From the NCBI RefSeq assembly GCF_026625125.1, contig NZ_CP113097.1:3472001-3536000 (forward strand): a stretch of 64,000 nt of DNA. The letters run 5' to 3'. The translations under genes and the position numbers were made by a program. The DNA is from Pseudomonas putida. Lineage in GTDB: Bacteria; Pseudomonadota; Gammaproteobacteria; Pseudomonadales; Pseudomonadaceae. Below, piece by piece: positions 26,407 through 35,829 of this stretch. How positions within the stretch are numbered: the stretch's first letter is position 1; each line of letters starts with the position of its first letter. The notes beneath the pieces are model-generated. The model was not told where the DNA came from, ran no database searches, and saw nothing but the letters and a program-made list of their open reading frames with translations.

Positions 26407-27297
26407 ATGCTCCGCATCACCGACCTCGAACTGTTCGTGCGCAGCAGCGCACTGGGCAGTTTCACCGCCGCCGCCCACGAGGCCGACCTGCTGCCCGGGC
26501 AGGTCGCCGCTGCCATCAAACGCCTGGAGCGTGACCTCGACGTGCGCCTGTTCGCACGGACCACCCGCAGCCTGCGCCTGACAGCCGAGGGCGAGCTGTA
26601 CCTGCCTACCGCGCTCAGCGTGCTGCAAAGCCTGCGCCAAGGCCGGGAGAACCTGCACGGCGCCAACAGCACCCTGCGTGGGGTGCTGCAGGTGTCGGCG
26701 CCCTCGGACCTTGGGCGCAATATCCTGCTGCCATGGTTGAGTGATTTCCGCCGCGAGCACCCTGAGCTGACCCTGCGCCTGCACCTGTCCGACCAGGTCG
26801 CCGACCTGTTCCGCGACCCGGTGGACGTGGCCATACGCTATGGCCTGAACGAAGAAGCCAACTACATCGCCCTGCCCCTGGCACCGTGGAATCGTCGTGT
26901 GCTGGTGGCCTCGCCGGCCTACCTGGCGCGTCACGGGCGGCCGCAGACGCTGGATGACTTGCAGCAGCATGCGTGCCTGCTTTACCTGCAACAGGGGCGT
27001 ATCTACGACAAGTGGCGGCTGGGCAACCGTACCGTTCAGGTGAGTGGCCCACTGTTCAGCGACGATGCCGATGTGGTGCGGCGCTGGGCCATCCTTGGCG
27101 AGGGTATCGGCTACAAATCGTGGCTGGATGTCAGCGCCAATGTGGCAACTGGCGAGCTGCAAGTGCTGCTGCCGGAGCACCCGGGTGAACTGAGCCCGGT
27201 AACCTTGGTGTGTCCACACCGCAAGCAGCTGTCGCCTGCGGTATCGCAGTTGCATCTATGGCTGCGCGAGCGTTTCGCGGCGCAGCAGCCGCGCTGA
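26407..27297 (+). CDS. LysR-family transcriptional regulator
   Basis: The 296-residue regulator has a standard HTH (GSFTAAAHEADLLPGQVAAAIKRLE) and a full-length effector domain of the CrgA-like branch (LRGVLQVSAPSDLGRNILLPWLSDF). GGAG five bases before the ATG at 26407 selects this start; the longer frame from 26281 enters nfsB. It is divergent from nfsB, and is probably its regulator. The inducer may be a quinone or nitroaromatic, by analogy only. Confidence 0.88.
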   Translation: MLRITDLELFVRSSALGSFTAAAHEADLLPGQVAAAIKRLERDLDVRLFARTTRSLRLTAEGELYLPTALSVLQSLRQGRENLHGANSTLRGVLQVSAPSDLGRNILLPWLSDFRREHPELTLRLHLSDQVADLFRDPVDVAIRYGLNEEANYIALPLAPWNRRVLVASPAYLARHGRPQTLDDLQQHACLLYLQQGRIYDKWRLGNRTVQVSGPLFSDDADVVRRWAILGEGIGYKSWLDVSANVATGELQVLLPEHPGELSPVTLVCPHRKQLSPAVSQLHLWLRERFAAQQPR

Positions 27298-27379
27298 AGC
27301 CTGCTGTGCACAATTATTCTAAACGCAGGGCGGATTCTGCATTAAGGTGAACTGCCCTACCTTCTGCAGCCTTGCCGCC

Positions 27380-28210
27380 ATGCCAGACTGGATCGACCTC
27401 AAGCAAGACGCCGACACCGGCATCGAGTCGGTGCGTGCGCATTTCGTTGGCCACGCCTACGACCCGCACTGGCATGAGAGCTTTCTGGTCGGCGTCACCG
27501 AGCAGGGTGTGCAGCAGTTCCACTGCCGGCGTACACGCCATCACAGCACACCCGGGCAGGTGTTCCTGCTCGAGCCAGGCGACATTCACGACGGCGATGC
27601 GCCAACGGCAGAAGGTTTTACCTATTCGACCCTGTACCTGGAGCCGACCTGGCTGGAGGCGGAGCTGCGCGTGCTGTTCGAGCAAGCGCCCAGTGACAGC
27701 CTGCCAAGCTTCGCCGATACGCTGTGCGATGATCGCCAGCTTGCCCGCGCCACCACCCTCGCCTTTCAGGCGGTGCATGGCGGGGAGCTGCGCATCGTGC
27801 GGCAAACCGCCACCGATGACCTGCTCAGTTGCCTTACCGGCCACCTGCACTGGCGCAAACGCCTGAACCCCGATCCGCGCCTGCCGCTGACCGCCCAGCG
27901 GGCACGCGACTACCTGCATGCACACCTCGATCAGGACATCGGCCTCGACGACCTGGCACTGGCCTGCGGCGTAGACCGCTTCCGTCTGACCCGTGCCTTC
28001 AAGGCTGCATTTGGCCTGGCGCCGCACGCCTATCTGATCCAGCTGCGCCTGGCGCGCGCCCGACGTCTGCTTGCCCAAGGCCGGACCCCGACCGAAGTGG
28101 CCATGGCCCTGGGCTTCGCTGACCAGAGCCACCTGGGGCGCTGGTTCCGCCGTGCCTACCGGCTCACCCCCGCGGACTACCGGCGCCGCTGCTCAAACCT
28201 TCCAGACTGA
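27380..28210 (+). CDS. AraC-family regulator with cupin domain
   Basis: The 276-residue protein has an N-terminal cupin (about 1-135; HWHESFLVGVTEQGVQQF, then FLLEPGDIHDG) and a C-terminal pair of AraC helix-turn-helices (about 175-275; DIGLDDLALACGVDRFRLTRAFK and TPTEVAMALGFADQSHLGRWFRR). It lies 50 bp before a LysE-type exporter on the same strand, and AraC/LysE pairs of this type usually regulate the exporter. A GTG at 27347 is a possible earlier start; no Shine-Dalgarno decides. Confidence 0.85.
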   Translation: MPDWIDLKQDADTGIESVRAHFVGHAYDPHWHESFLVGVTEQGVQQFHCRRTRHHSTPGQVFLLEPGDIHDGDAPTAEGFTYSTLYLEPTWLEAELRVLFEQAPSDSLPSFADTLCDDRQLARATTLAFQAVHGGELRIVRQTATDDLLSCLTGHLHWRKRLNPDPRLPLTAQRARDYLHAHLDQDIGLDDLALACGVDRFRLTRAFKAAFGLAPHAYLIQLRLARARRLLAQGRTPTEVAMALGFADQSHLGRWFRRAYRLTPADYRRRCSNLPD

Positions 28211-28260
28211 CACGCAGCAATCGGCCAGCATGGTGCCCTGTTCAATAGGAGCCGTTCACC

Positions 28261-28845
28261 ATGTCGCATTCGTTGTTGCCGTTCATGCTCTTCGCCCTGG
28301 TCGCCAGCATCAGCCCAGGGCCGACCAACCTGCTGATCCTAGGCCATGGCGCACGGCAGGGCCTGCGCGCGAGTGTGGCGCCGATCCTGGCGGGTTGCAG
28401 TGCGGCGGCAGCGGTCGTATTGCTGGTCGGCCTGGGCCTTGGTGAGTTTCTGATGCGTCACCCGCTGGCCCAGCAGGTGATGAGCTGGGCCGGCGTACTG
28501 TGGTTGAGCTGGCTGGCGTGGCGCATTTTACGCAGCGCGGGGCAGCCCTTGGATGTCAGTGCAGCCAAGCCTTTCGGCGCCCTCAGTGCCGCGTCGCTGC
28601 AAGTGGTCAACCCGAAAGTGTGGCTGATGGCAGTGGCGGTGATCGGGGTGTTCGCCGCGCCGTCACTGCCGGTGTGGCAATTGGCACTGGTGTTTCTCGT
28701 GATTGCCCTGCCGTGCATGACGGCCTGGGCACTGTTGGGGGTCGGAAGTGCACGCTGGTTGCAGACGCCGGAGCGGTTGCTGTGGTTCAACCGAGGGTTG
28801 GCGGGCATGTTGCTGGTGTCGGCCTGGGCCGCGCTGCTTGGCTGA
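28261..28845 (+). CDS. LysE/RhtB family amino-acid exporter
   Basis: The 194-residue inner-membrane protein has five or six hydrophobic segments and the LysE-family start ALVASISPGPTNLLILGHGARQG. The central ASLQVVNPKVWLMAV motif is conserved. It probably exports an amino acid or analogue; the substrate cannot be read from sequence. AGGAG precedes the ATG. It is probably controlled by the AraC gene just upstream. A hairpin follows at 28866-28895. Confidence 0.88.
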   Translation: MSHSLLPFMLFALVASISPGPTNLLILGHGARQGLRASVAPILAGCSAAAAVVLLVGLGLGEFLMRHPLAQQVMSWAGVLWLSWLAWRILRSAGQPLDVSAAKPFGALSAASLQVVNPKVWLMAVAVIGVFAAPSLPVWQLALVFLVIALPCMTAWALLGVGSARWLQTPERLLWFNRGLAGMLLVSAWAALLG

Positions 28846-28865
28846 GCCGAAGGTGGTTTGTAGCG

Positions 28866-28895
28866 GCCCTGTCGGCAGCAAGCCGACGACAGGGC
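28866..28895. terminator. Hairpin between convergent lysE-type gene and sotB
   Basis: GCCCTGTC pairs with GACAGGGC, with a further CGGC/GCCG inner stem. Its position between two convergent genes fits a bidirectional terminator. Confidence 0.6.
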
Positions 28896-28907
28896 TGGCA
28901 CCGTCAA

Positions 28908-30107
28908 TCACTGACGCAGGGCCTCGCGAAAGCGTCGGGTGCTGGCCAAGGCCAGCAGCAACCCGGCCACCGCCACAGTGCCGCCGGCCCACCCGATGGA
29001 GGCCACCCCCATCTGGCTGCTGACAATACTGCCCAGCAGCGCCCCGCCGCCAATGCCGATGTTATAGATGCCCGAAAACAACGCCATCGCCACGTCAGTG
29101 GCATCGGACGCCAGCTTCAGCGTCTTGGACTGCAGCGACAGGCTGAAGCTGAGGATCGCGACGCCCCAGAACATGCTCAGCCCGGCAAACAGATAGAAGT
29201 TGCCTGCCAAAGGCAACAGCAGCAGCAGGCACGCTGCCAGCAAGCCGATCGAGCCTACCAGCAGGCCATGCGGAAAGCGCTCGCTGTAGCGGCTGAACAG
29301 CACCGAGCCAAACACCCCCGCCCCGCCGAACAGCAGCAGCAACAAGGTGATGCGCTCACCACTGATCTGCGCCACCTGCAGGGCGAACGGCTCGATGTAG
29401 CTGTACGCCGTGAATTGCGCGGTGATCACCAGGGTCACCAGCACATACGTGATCACCAGCGCCGGGCGTTTGAACAGGATCGGCAAGCTGCGCAGCGAGC
29501 CGGAGTTCTGGCTGGGCAAAAGCGGCAGCGATTTCACCAGGCAAAGCATGGTGGCCAGCGCCACCCCGGCGATGCTGAGGAAGGTCACCCGCCAGCCCAG
29601 CGCCTCACCCACCACGCGCCCCAGCGGGATGCCCAGGACCATTGCCAGGGTCGTACCGGTAGCCAGCAAGCCCAACGCCTTGGCCTGCTGGCCTGGCGGC
29701 GCCACACGCACGGCCAGCGAGGCGGTGATGGACCAGAACACGGCATGGGCCAGGGCGATGCCGATGCGGCTCAGCAGCAGTACCGCAAAACTTTGCGACA
29801 GCCACGACAGCAGGTGGCAGACCACGAACACCACGAACACGCACAACAGCAGGCGCCGACGCTCGATATTGCGCGTGAGCAGCATCATGGGCAGCGAGGC
29901 CAAGGCCACCACCCAGGCATAGATAGTCAGCATCAGGCCGACCTGAGCGGTGCTCATGTCGAAACTGCGGCCGATGTCGCTGAGCAGCGCTACCGGGACG
30001 AACTCAGTGGTGTTGAAGATGAAAGCTGCAAGGGCCAGGGCGATCACACTCAGCCAGCTGCCGCCGCCGGCGGTTGGCGGCAGGTTGGTGGGGATGGGTC
30101 CGTTCAT
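28908..30107 (-). CDS. sotB: Sugar efflux transporter SotB (MFS)
   Basis: The 399-residue MFS protein has 12 membrane segments and close local identity with E. coli SotB, for example [38 protein letters not shown] and [18 protein letters not shown]. SotB exports arabinose and IPTG-like sugars. The ATG at 30107 gives the family length; the longer frame upstream is proline- and arginine-rich and has no membrane character. No good Shine-Dalgarno is visible. It is an isolated gene with no sugar genes near it, so the natural substrate is open. Confidence 0.85.
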   Translation of the reverse strand: MNGPIPTNLPPTAGGGSWLSVIALALAAFIFNTTEFVPVALLSDIGRSFDMSTAQVGLMLTIYAWVVALASLPMMLLTRNIERRRLLLCVFVVFVVCHLLSWLSQSFAVLLLSRIGIALAHAVFWSITASLAVRVAPPGQQAKALGLLATGTTLAMVLGIPLGRVVGEALGWRVTFLSIAGVALATMLCLVKSLPLLPSQNSGSLRSLPILFKRPALVITYVLVTLVITAQFTAYSYIEPFALQVAQISGERITLLLLLFGGAGVFGSVLFSRYSERFPHGLLVGSIGLLAACLLLLLPLAGNFYLFAGLSMFWGVAILSFSLSLQSKTLKLASDATDVAMALFSGIYNIGIGGGALLGSIVSSQMGVASIGWAGGTVAVAGLLLALASTRRFREALRQ

Positions 30108-30265
30108 GGGGCGAATTCTATTCTCCGCAGGCAAGGCGAAAAGACGCGCGTCAGGGGCCAAGTATCGGCCGCGCTGAGGCACGGGTTTGTTATTGGAGGG
30201 AATGCCGGCATGGTACGCGTCAACAGCGCACCTCACAACCAGGCGCGCACAGGGGAATGGGCGCC

Positions 30266-30300
30266 GCCCCCAGACCCGATCGCCCGGAGGGTCTGGGGGC
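30266..30300 (-). terminator. 12-bp perfect hairpin after the alcohol dehydrogenase gene
   Basis: GCCCCCAGACCC pairs perfectly with GGGTCTGGGGGC around an 11-base loop, 19 bp after the dehydrogenase stop. No T run follows, but the stem is very stable. Confidence 0.6.
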
Positions 30301-30319
30301 AACGCGTGGCTGGGAAGGA

Positions 30320-31372
30320 TCAGCCCTGCAGCGTCGCCATGTCGATCACGAAACGGTACTTCACATCACCGGCGATCATGCGCTCATAAGCCTGGTTGAT
30401 ATTACGGATATCCAGCATCTCGATATCGCAGCGGATATCGTGCTTGGCACAGAAATCCAGTACTTCCTGGGTCTCGGCGATACCGCCAATCAGCGAGCCT
30501 GCCAGCACCCGGCGCTTCATCACCAGGTTGGCCGCGTGCAGCGCCGGGTCGATCGGCTCGATCAGGCCCACCAGGATATGCACGCCGTCGAACTTCAGCG
30601 TCTCCAGGTACGGGTTCAAGTCGTGCTGCACCGGGATGGTATCGAGCAGGAAGTCGAAGCGCCCGGCAGCGGCGCGCATCTGCTCGGCATCGGTGGAGAC
30701 GATCACATGGTCGGCGCCTTGGCGACGGGCTTCATCAGCCTTGGCCTGCGAGCGGGTGAACAGGGTCACTTCAGCGCCCAACGCCTTGGCCAGCTTGATG
30801 CCCATGTGCCCCAGGCCACCCATGCCAAGAATGCCGACCTTGTGGCCAGGGCCGACGCCATGGTGCTTGAGCGGCGAGTAGGTGGTGATACCGGCGCACA
30901 GAATCGGCGCCGCGCTGGGCAGGTCCATGCCAGCCGGGATGCGCACCACGAAGTGTTCGCTGACCACGATGCTGCTGGAGTAACCCCCCATGGTATTGCT
31001 GCCATCGACCCGGTCCGGGGTGGCGTAGGTCATGGTCGGGCCTTCCAGGCAGTATTGCTCCAGGTCCTTGGCGCAAGCCTCACAGTGGCGGCAGGAGTCG
31101 ACCATGCAGCCGACGCCGACCAGGTCACCGACCTTGTGCGCCGATACCTTCTCGCCCACCGCCGTGACGCGGCCGATGATCTCGTGGCCGGGCATCAGCG
31201 GGTACACGGCAATGCCCCACTCGTTGCGGGCCTGATGGATGTCGGAGTGGCAGACGCCACAGTAGAGAATCTCGATGGCGACATCGTCCGGGCGCGGGCT
31301 GCGACGCTCGAAGGTCATGGGCGCCAGGGGGCTGGTCGGGGTTTGCGCGGCGTAACCGATAGCAGTGTACAT
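30320..31372 (-). CDS. Zinc-dependent NADP alcohol dehydrogenase (YahK-like)
   Basis: The 350-residue enzyme belongs to the cinnamyl-alcohol/YahK branch of medium-chain dehydrogenases, which reduce aldehydes with NADPH. Catalytic zinc ligands are Cys38 ([10 protein letters not shown]) and His63-Glu64 (PGHEIIG). Structural zinc ligands are Cys94, Cys97, Cys100 and Cys108. The nucleotide-binding loop is [13 protein letters not shown], followed by TRSQAK, which suits NADPH. GAGGTC supports the ATG at 31372, and the longer frame upstream crosses the divergent promoter. The divergent AraC gene is the probable regulator. Confidence 0.9.
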   Translation of the reverse strand: MYTAIGYAAQTPTSPLAPMTFERRSPRPDDVAIEILYCGVCHSDIHQARNEWGIAVYPLMPGHEIIGRVTAVGEKVSAHKVGDLVGVGCMVDSCRHCEACAKDLEQYCLEGPTMTYATPDRVDGSNTMGGYSSSIVVSEHFVVRIPAGMDLPSAAPILCAGITTYSPLKHHGVGPGHKVGILGMGGLGHMGIKLAKALGAEVTLFTRSQAKADEARRQGADHVIVSTDAEQMRAAAGRFDFLLDTIPVQHDLNPYLETLKFDGVHILVGLIEPIDPALHAANLVMKRRVLAGSLIGGIAETQEVLDFCAKHDIRCDIEMLDIRNINQAYERMIAGDVKYRFVIDMATLQG

Positions 31373-31553
31373 ACAAGACCTCAGGTGACAGTGAAACGAT
31401 TCAGGCGGTATATTTTCCCCGTCCTCGCCCTGCCCGCCCACAGCAAATCCTCCGAGGTGAATGCCTGATTCTCCGAACCTGGCCTGAGCCCCCTGGCGCC
31501 GAGCCTTGGATCTGAGATGATGCAAGTGTCTGATCCTCTGCCCATGGTCCATC

Positions 31554-32459
31554 ATGCAACTGACCCGCCACGTCGACGCCAACGCCCCGCTGTGCGCCCT
31601 GATCCGCAGCCTGGCCACACGCCCAGGCTTCGTGCCCACTCATCTGCCACAAGTCCAGGTGTTGAGCTGGGACCATTACGTGGCCAGCAGCCCGCAGATC
31701 TATGAACCCAGCCTGATGATCCTGGCCCAGGGCAGCAAGCTGGCGCGCCTTGGCCCGCGCACGCTGGAGTATGGCGCCGGGCATTACCTCGTGCAGGCGC
31801 TGTCGGTGCCGTTCATGTGCGAAACCTTCGCCACCGCCGAAGCGCCGTTACTGGGCGTTGCAGTGGACATCGACCGCGGCGTGCTGGGTGAACTGGTACA
31901 AAGCATGGCGCTGGCGCCTGACCCTGCAGTGCAGGCGCAGACGCCGCAATCGATGACCTCGGCAGCGCTGGATGCGCCCATGCGCGAGTGCGTCGAGCGG
32001 CTGTTACGCTGCCTGCAGGATCCGACAGATGCCAAGGTGCTCGGCCCGGCGCGGGTGCGCGAGGTTCTGTACACCGCACTGCGCGGGCCGCAGGCCGGGG
32101 TGTTGCGGGCGCTGGTCGAACAGCAGGGGCACTTCGCGCGCATCGGCGCCGCCCTTGCTCACCTGCGTGAACACTACACCGAGCCGCTGAGCGTGGAAGC
32201 GTTGGCTGCACGGGCGAACATGAGCGTGTCGACCTTCCACGAGCACTTCAAGCGCTGCACCGACATGGCGCCGATGCAATACCTCAAGCGCCTGCGGCTG
32301 CTCAAGGCGCAACAGATGCTGATCGGCGAAGGGCTGGGTGTGGCGCAGGCAGCGCATCGCGTGGGCTACCAGAGCACCTCGCAGTTCAGCCGCGAGTACA
32401 AACGCCAGTTTGCCCGTAGCCCGGGGGATGAGCAGGCCTATCAGAGTTTGCCTGTATGA
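31554..32459 (+). CDS. AraC-family regulator (AraC_N type)
   Basis: The 301-residue protein has an N-terminal AraC_N domain (about 15-165; SLMILAQGSKLARLG, YGAGHYLVQALSVPF) and two C-terminal helix-turn-helices (SVEALAARANMSVSTFHEHFKR and GVAQAAHRVGYQSTSQFSREYKR). It is divergent from the alcohol dehydrogenase with 181 bp between, the common layout for this regulator type with an aldehyde or alcohol dehydrogenase. It probably activates that gene in response to an aldehyde or related toxic compound, by analogy. A hairpin at 32465-32494 ends it. Confidence 0.87.
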   Translation: MQLTRHVDANAPLCALIRSLATRPGFVPTHLPQVQVLSWDHYVASSPQIYEPSLMILAQGSKLARLGPRTLEYGAGHYLVQALSVPFMCETFATAEAPLLGVAVDIDRGVLGELVQSMALAPDPAVQAQTPQSMTSAALDAPMRECVERLLRCLQDPTDAKVLGPARVREVLYTALRGPQAGVLRALVEQQGHFARIGAALAHLREHYTEPLSVEALAARANMSVSTFHEHFKRCTDMAPMQYLKRLRLLKAQQMLIGEGLGVAQAAHRVGYQSTSQFSREYKRQFARSPGDEQAYQSLPV

Positions 32460-32464
32460 CGGCA

Positions 32465-32494
32465 GGCAGCCACGAGCCCCCCGTCGTGGTTGCC
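32465..32494. terminator. Hairpin between convergent AraC gene and thpR
   Basis: GGCAGCCACGA pairs with TCGTGGTTGCC (one G-U) around eight bases. It starts six bases after the AraC stop and lies between convergent genes. Confidence 0.6.
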
Positions 32495-32529
32495 GTGCAA
32501 GCATGGCGGCAGATCAAGCAGAACCCGCC

Positions 32530-33075
32530 TCAGGGCGTCAACGGCCACTGCGCCAGCGGCAGGTACTGGCCTTTGCGCGATTCGTAGAGCGTGAAGTGCC
32601 GGGCTGCGATGAAAAAGTCGGGGGCCACGCTGGCCTCGGGCACCTGGCCGCGAAAGTCCCGTGACAGGGTCAGGTGTGGCCGGTATTCACGGGCCTGCTC
32701 GGCAAAGCCCATGGGCAGCAGTGCCTGCTGCAGCCCATAGACAAATTGGCGCAGCGCCGCCGGGGGCTGCTGCGGCTCGAGTACCAGCACGTTTGCCCGG
32801 GGCCAGACCTTGAGCTGATCGAGCAGCAGGCGCAGGGGGGCATCGGGACGCGCCAGGTTGTCCACCGCCGCGCAAATCGCCGGCACCTGCACGGCATCCA
32901 CATCGCCTAGAAACATCAAGGTCAGGTGGAAGTTGGTACTCGGCACCGGTTTGCCACTACGCAGCTGGAGGCCACGCCGCCACTGGGCGATCGCACGCTG
33001 CTGGGCATCGGTGACCGGCAGGGCGAAAAACAGCCGTTTGAAGGGGGCGCCAGTGAGGCGCGGGTCCTGAACCAT
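32530..33075 (-). CDS. thpR: RNA 2',3'-cyclic phosphodiesterase / 2'-5' RNA ligase
   Basis: The 181-residue protein is a 2H phosphoesterase. Both HxTx catalytic motifs are present: His50-Leu-Thr-Leu in TNFHLTLMFLGDV and His134-Leu-Thr-Leu in YRPHLTLSRD. Family members open 2',3'-cyclic phosphates on RNA, or join 2'-5' linked RNA ends in reverse. The opening RLFFALPVTDAQQRAI is typical. AAGGAG supports the ATG at 33075. It stands alone, so its cellular substrate is not suggested by neighbours. Confidence 0.9.
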   Translation of the reverse strand: MVQDPRLTGAPFKRLFFALPVTDAQQRAIAQWRRGLQLRSGKPVPSTNFHLTLMFLGDVDAVQVPAICAAVDNLARPDAPLRLLLDQLKVWPRANVLVLEPQQPPAALRQFVYGLQQALLPMGFAEQAREYRPHLTLSRDFRGQVPEASVAPDFFIAARHFTLYESRKGQYLPLAQWPLTP

Positions 33076-33244
33076 GCGGGCTCCTTTACGTTAAACGTTT
33101 GCGCATACTGCGGCCATTGCACCTTGGTCGGCCGCAAATCTCGCCCACCACGGTGCAAACTATCTGTACAAACTCCCCCCATGATTGTTTATGCTGGCGG
33201 GCTTATGCCATGGCGCATGGCCATTTTTCGACAAGTAATCGTCC

Positions 33245-34144
33245 ATGAAAATTGCACTCGTACTCATCTTCGCCCTCTCGATCGCCTATGTTCATCTGCG
33301 CGGTCGGGTACGCCACAAGCTCACCCGCCAGTTGGGTGACCACTCCAGTTTCCTGGCCCCGGTCAACAGCTTCCTTTACCTGTTCTCCAGGCACCCGGCC
33401 AAACCCTACCTGCCGGTCGAGGCCTTCCCCGAGCTGCAGCCACTGAAGGATCACTGGCAGGAAATCCGCCAGGAGGCCCAGCAGTTGCTGCATGTTGGCG
33501 AGATCAAGAAGTCCGACAATTACGACGACGTTGGCTTCAATTCCTTCTTCAAGACCGGCTGGAAGCGCTTCTACCTGAAATGGTACGGCGAAAGCCACCC
33601 GTCTGCGATGAACCTGTGCCCACGCACCACCGAGTTGCTGCAAGGCATCGGCTCGGTCAAGGCAGCCATGTTCGCGACCTTGCCGCCGGGCGCCAAGCTG
33701 GTGCGCCACCGCGACCCGTATGCCGGCTCGTACCGCTACCACCTGGGCCTGGACACGCCGAACGACGATGGCTGCTACATCGATGTGGATGGCGAGAAGT
33801 ACTCATGGCGTGACGGCGAAGCCGTGGTGTTCGACGAGACCTACATCCACTACGCCGCCAACACCACCGAGCACAACCGGATCATTCTGTTCTGCGACAT
33901 CGAGCGCCCGCTGAAATACCGCTGGGCGACGGCGTTCAACCGCTGGTTCAGCCGCAATGTCATGGCTGCCGCGGCAGCGCCGAACAATGCCAATGACAAG
34001 ACTGGCGGCATCAACCGCCTGTTCACCCGGATCTACAAGATCCGCGAACGGGGCAAGGCACTGAAAAAACGCAACCGCATGCGCTACTACCTGGAGAAGT
34101 GGCTGGTGGTGGCGGCCTTGGTTCTGGTGTTCATCTATATCTGA
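33245..34144 (+). CDS. lpxO: Lipid A 2-hydroxylase LpxO
   Basis: The 299-residue Fe(II)/2-oxoglutarate dioxygenase adds an OH at carbon 2 of a lipid A acyl chain, at the inner membrane. Iron ligands are His155 and Asp157 in RHRDPY and His202 in YIHYAAN; Arg212 in EHNRII fits as the 2-oxoglutarate anchor. There is a hydrophobic N-terminal segment (residues 2-16) and a second at the end (LVVAALVLVFIYI), as in LpxO. No Shine-Dalgarno is visible before the ATG. Pseudomonas genomes often have two lpxO copies; which this is cannot be told. It is followed 23 bp later by a GNAT gene, perhaps cotranscribed. Confidence 0.9.
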   Translation: MKIALVLIFALSIAYVHLRGRVRHKLTRQLGDHSSFLAPVNSFLYLFSRHPAKPYLPVEAFPELQPLKDHWQEIRQEAQQLLHVGEIKKSDNYDDVGFNSFFKTGWKRFYLKWYGESHPSAMNLCPRTTELLQGIGSVKAAMFATLPPGAKLVRHRDPYAGSYRYHLGLDTPNDDGCYIDVDGEKYSWRDGEAVVFDETYIHYAANTTEHNRIILFCDIERPLKYRWATAFNRWFSRNVMAAAAAPNNANDKTGGINRLFTRIYKIRERGKALKKRNRMRYYLEKWLVVAALVLVFIYI

Positions 34145-34167
34145 ATGGGCCGGGAGCCTTTGCCGCC

Positions 34168-34737
34168 ATGATCCACATCCGCCCCATGACGCCCGAGGAT
34201 TTCGAGCGTTTCTGGCCCACCTTCCAGGCCGTTGTCCAGGCCCGCGAAACCTACGCCTACGACCCCGCCCTGAGCTTCGAACAGGCGCGCCAGCTATGGT
34301 TGGAGCTGCCCTTGCGCACGCTGGTGGCCGAGCAGGACGGTGTGTTGCTGGGGTCGTACTACCTCAAGGCCAATGCCGCTGGCCCCGGCGCCCATGTCGG
34401 CAACTGCGGCTACATGGTTGACGAAGCCGCCCGTGGCCGTGGCGTGGCCAGGCTGATGTGCGAGCATTCACAGAAACTGGCGCGCCAGGAAGGCTTCCTG
34501 GCGCTGCAGTTCAACTCGGTGGTGGCCAGCAATGAAGTGGCCGTGGCGCTGTGGCACAAATTGGGCTTCGAGACCGTCGGCCGCTTGCCCAAGGCTTACC
34601 GCCATGCCCGCCTGGGCCTGGTGGATTGCCTGGTGATGTACAAATGGCTGGCCGACGAGCCGGTAGTGGAAAAACTGCCGCTGCTGATTGGCCGCAAGAA
34701 CATCGAGGCGCGCGTGTCGCGGCGGCGTGGGCGCTAG
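34168..34737 (+). CDS. GNAT-family N-acetyltransferase
   Basis: The 189-residue protein has one GNAT fold (about 1-165). The acetyl-CoA loop is ARGRGVARLMCEHS, and VVASNEVAVALWHKLGFETVGRLPKA is the typical end. The acceptor substrate is unknown. The ATG at 34168 starts the conserved MIHIRPMTPEDFERFW; a longer frame from 34099 overlaps lpxO. It lies 23 bp after lpxO, so the two may share a transcript, but no functional link is evident. Confidence 0.85.
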   Translation: MIHIRPMTPEDFERFWPTFQAVVQARETYAYDPALSFEQARQLWLELPLRTLVAEQDGVLLGSYYLKANAAGPGAHVGNCGYMVDEAARGRGVARLMCEHSQKLARQEGFLALQFNSVVASNEVAVALWHKLGFETVGRLPKAYRHARLGLVDCLVMYKWLADEPVVEKLPLLIGRKNIEARVSRRRGR

Positions 34738-34822
34738 GTGCGTTGCACTTTTCTGCGAACCCGTGGCATAGATGCAGGTCAACGCCTGTATGTGACCGTT
34801 TGCGCCACTCAAGGAGCCCCGC

Positions 34823-35662
34823 ATGAACAATCCCCCCTACGTTCCACCCAAGGTCTGGCGTAGCGACGCTGCCTCCGGCGGCCAGTTCGCCAGCATCAAC
34901 CGCCCCATCGCCGGCCCTACCCACGACAAGGCGTTACCTGTGGGCAAGCATCCGCTACAGCTGTACTCGCTGGCCACCCCAAACGGTGTGAAGGTCACCA
35001 TCCTTCTTGAGGAGTTGCTGGCTCTGGGCCATAGCGGCGCCGAGTATGACGCCTGGTTGATCCGCATTGGCGAAGGTGACCAGTTCTCCAGTGGGTTCGT
35101 TGAGGTCAACCCCAACTCGAAGATCCCCGCCCTGCTCGACCGCAGCGTCGAGCCCGCGGTGCGGGTATTCGAATCGGGCTCGATCCTGCTCTACCTGGCC
35201 GAGAAATTCGCGGCCTTCCTGCCCAGCGGTGCGGCCGCGCGTACCGAAACCCTGAACTGGCTGTTCTGGCAGATGGGTTCGGCGCCTTATCTGGGTGGGG
35301 GCTTTGGTCACTTCTACGTGTATGCCCCGGAAAAGTTCGAATACGCCATCAACCGCTTCACCATGGAAGCCAAGCGCCAGCTGGATGTGCTCGAACGGCG
35401 CCTCGCGCAAAGCCGCTACCTGGGTGGCGACGAGTACAGCATCGCCGATATCGCCGTATGGCCGTGGTATGGCCAATTGGTGCGCGGCAACCTGTATGAC
35501 GCAGCAGAGTTCCTTGCCGTGCATGAATACCCGCAGGTGCAACGCTGGGCCGAGGAAATCGCGCAGCGCCCGGCCGTGCAGCGAGGCACCCGGGTCAACC
35601 GCACTTGGGGGGACGAAGCCAGCCAGGTGCCCGAACGCCATTCGGCAGCGGACCTGGATTAA
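34823..35662 (+). CDS. yghU: Glutathione S-transferase family protein, YghU-like
   Basis: The 279-residue protein has the YghU layout: a long N-terminal extension (about 1-40), a thioredoxin-like domain with TPNGVKVTILLEELLALG, the glutathione-binding VFESGSILLYLAEKF, and an all-helical domain. YghU-type enzymes bind two glutathiones and show disulfide-bond reductase activity on small molecules; the N-terminal Thr-Pro-Asn is the active-site motif. AAGGAGC precedes the ATG. A small hairpin follows at 35671-35687. Confidence 0.9.
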   Translation: MNNPPYVPPKVWRSDAASGGQFASINRPIAGPTHDKALPVGKHPLQLYSLATPNGVKVTILLEELLALGHSGAEYDAWLIRIGEGDQFSSGFVEVNPNSKIPALLDRSVEPAVRVFESGSILLYLAEKFAAFLPSGAAARTETLNWLFWQMGSAPYLGGGFGHFYVYAPEKFEYAINRFTMEAKRQLDVLERRLAQSRYLGGDEYSIADIAVWPWYGQLVRGNLYDAAEFLAVHEYPQVQRWAEEIAQRPAVQRGTRVNRTWGDEASQVPERHSAADLD

Positions 35663-35670
35663 ACGCGTGA

Positions 35671-35689
35671 GGGCCGCCAGGCGGCCCTT
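35671..35689 (+). terminator. Terminator-like hairpin after yghU
   Basis: GGGCCG pairs with CGGCCC around CCAGG, followed by TT. It begins nine bases after the stop codon. Confidence 0.5.
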
Positions 35690-35829
35690 CGCCGGGCAGG
35701 CCGGCCACCGCAGTGCCCGACAATGCCCCGCTGCAAAAATCCATTTGCCCTCGCGCAAACCTGCTTCCGCCCAGCCCTTCTTGTACACTCCTCGCAAAAG
35801 CCCCCACCTGCACACATTTTGGTGAAAGC

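Noticed and set aside
28500..30389. 629-codon open frame on the plus strand across sotB
   Set aside because: Gln-, Arg- and His-rich shadow of sotB and part of the LysE-type gene; no ribosome binding site or domain.
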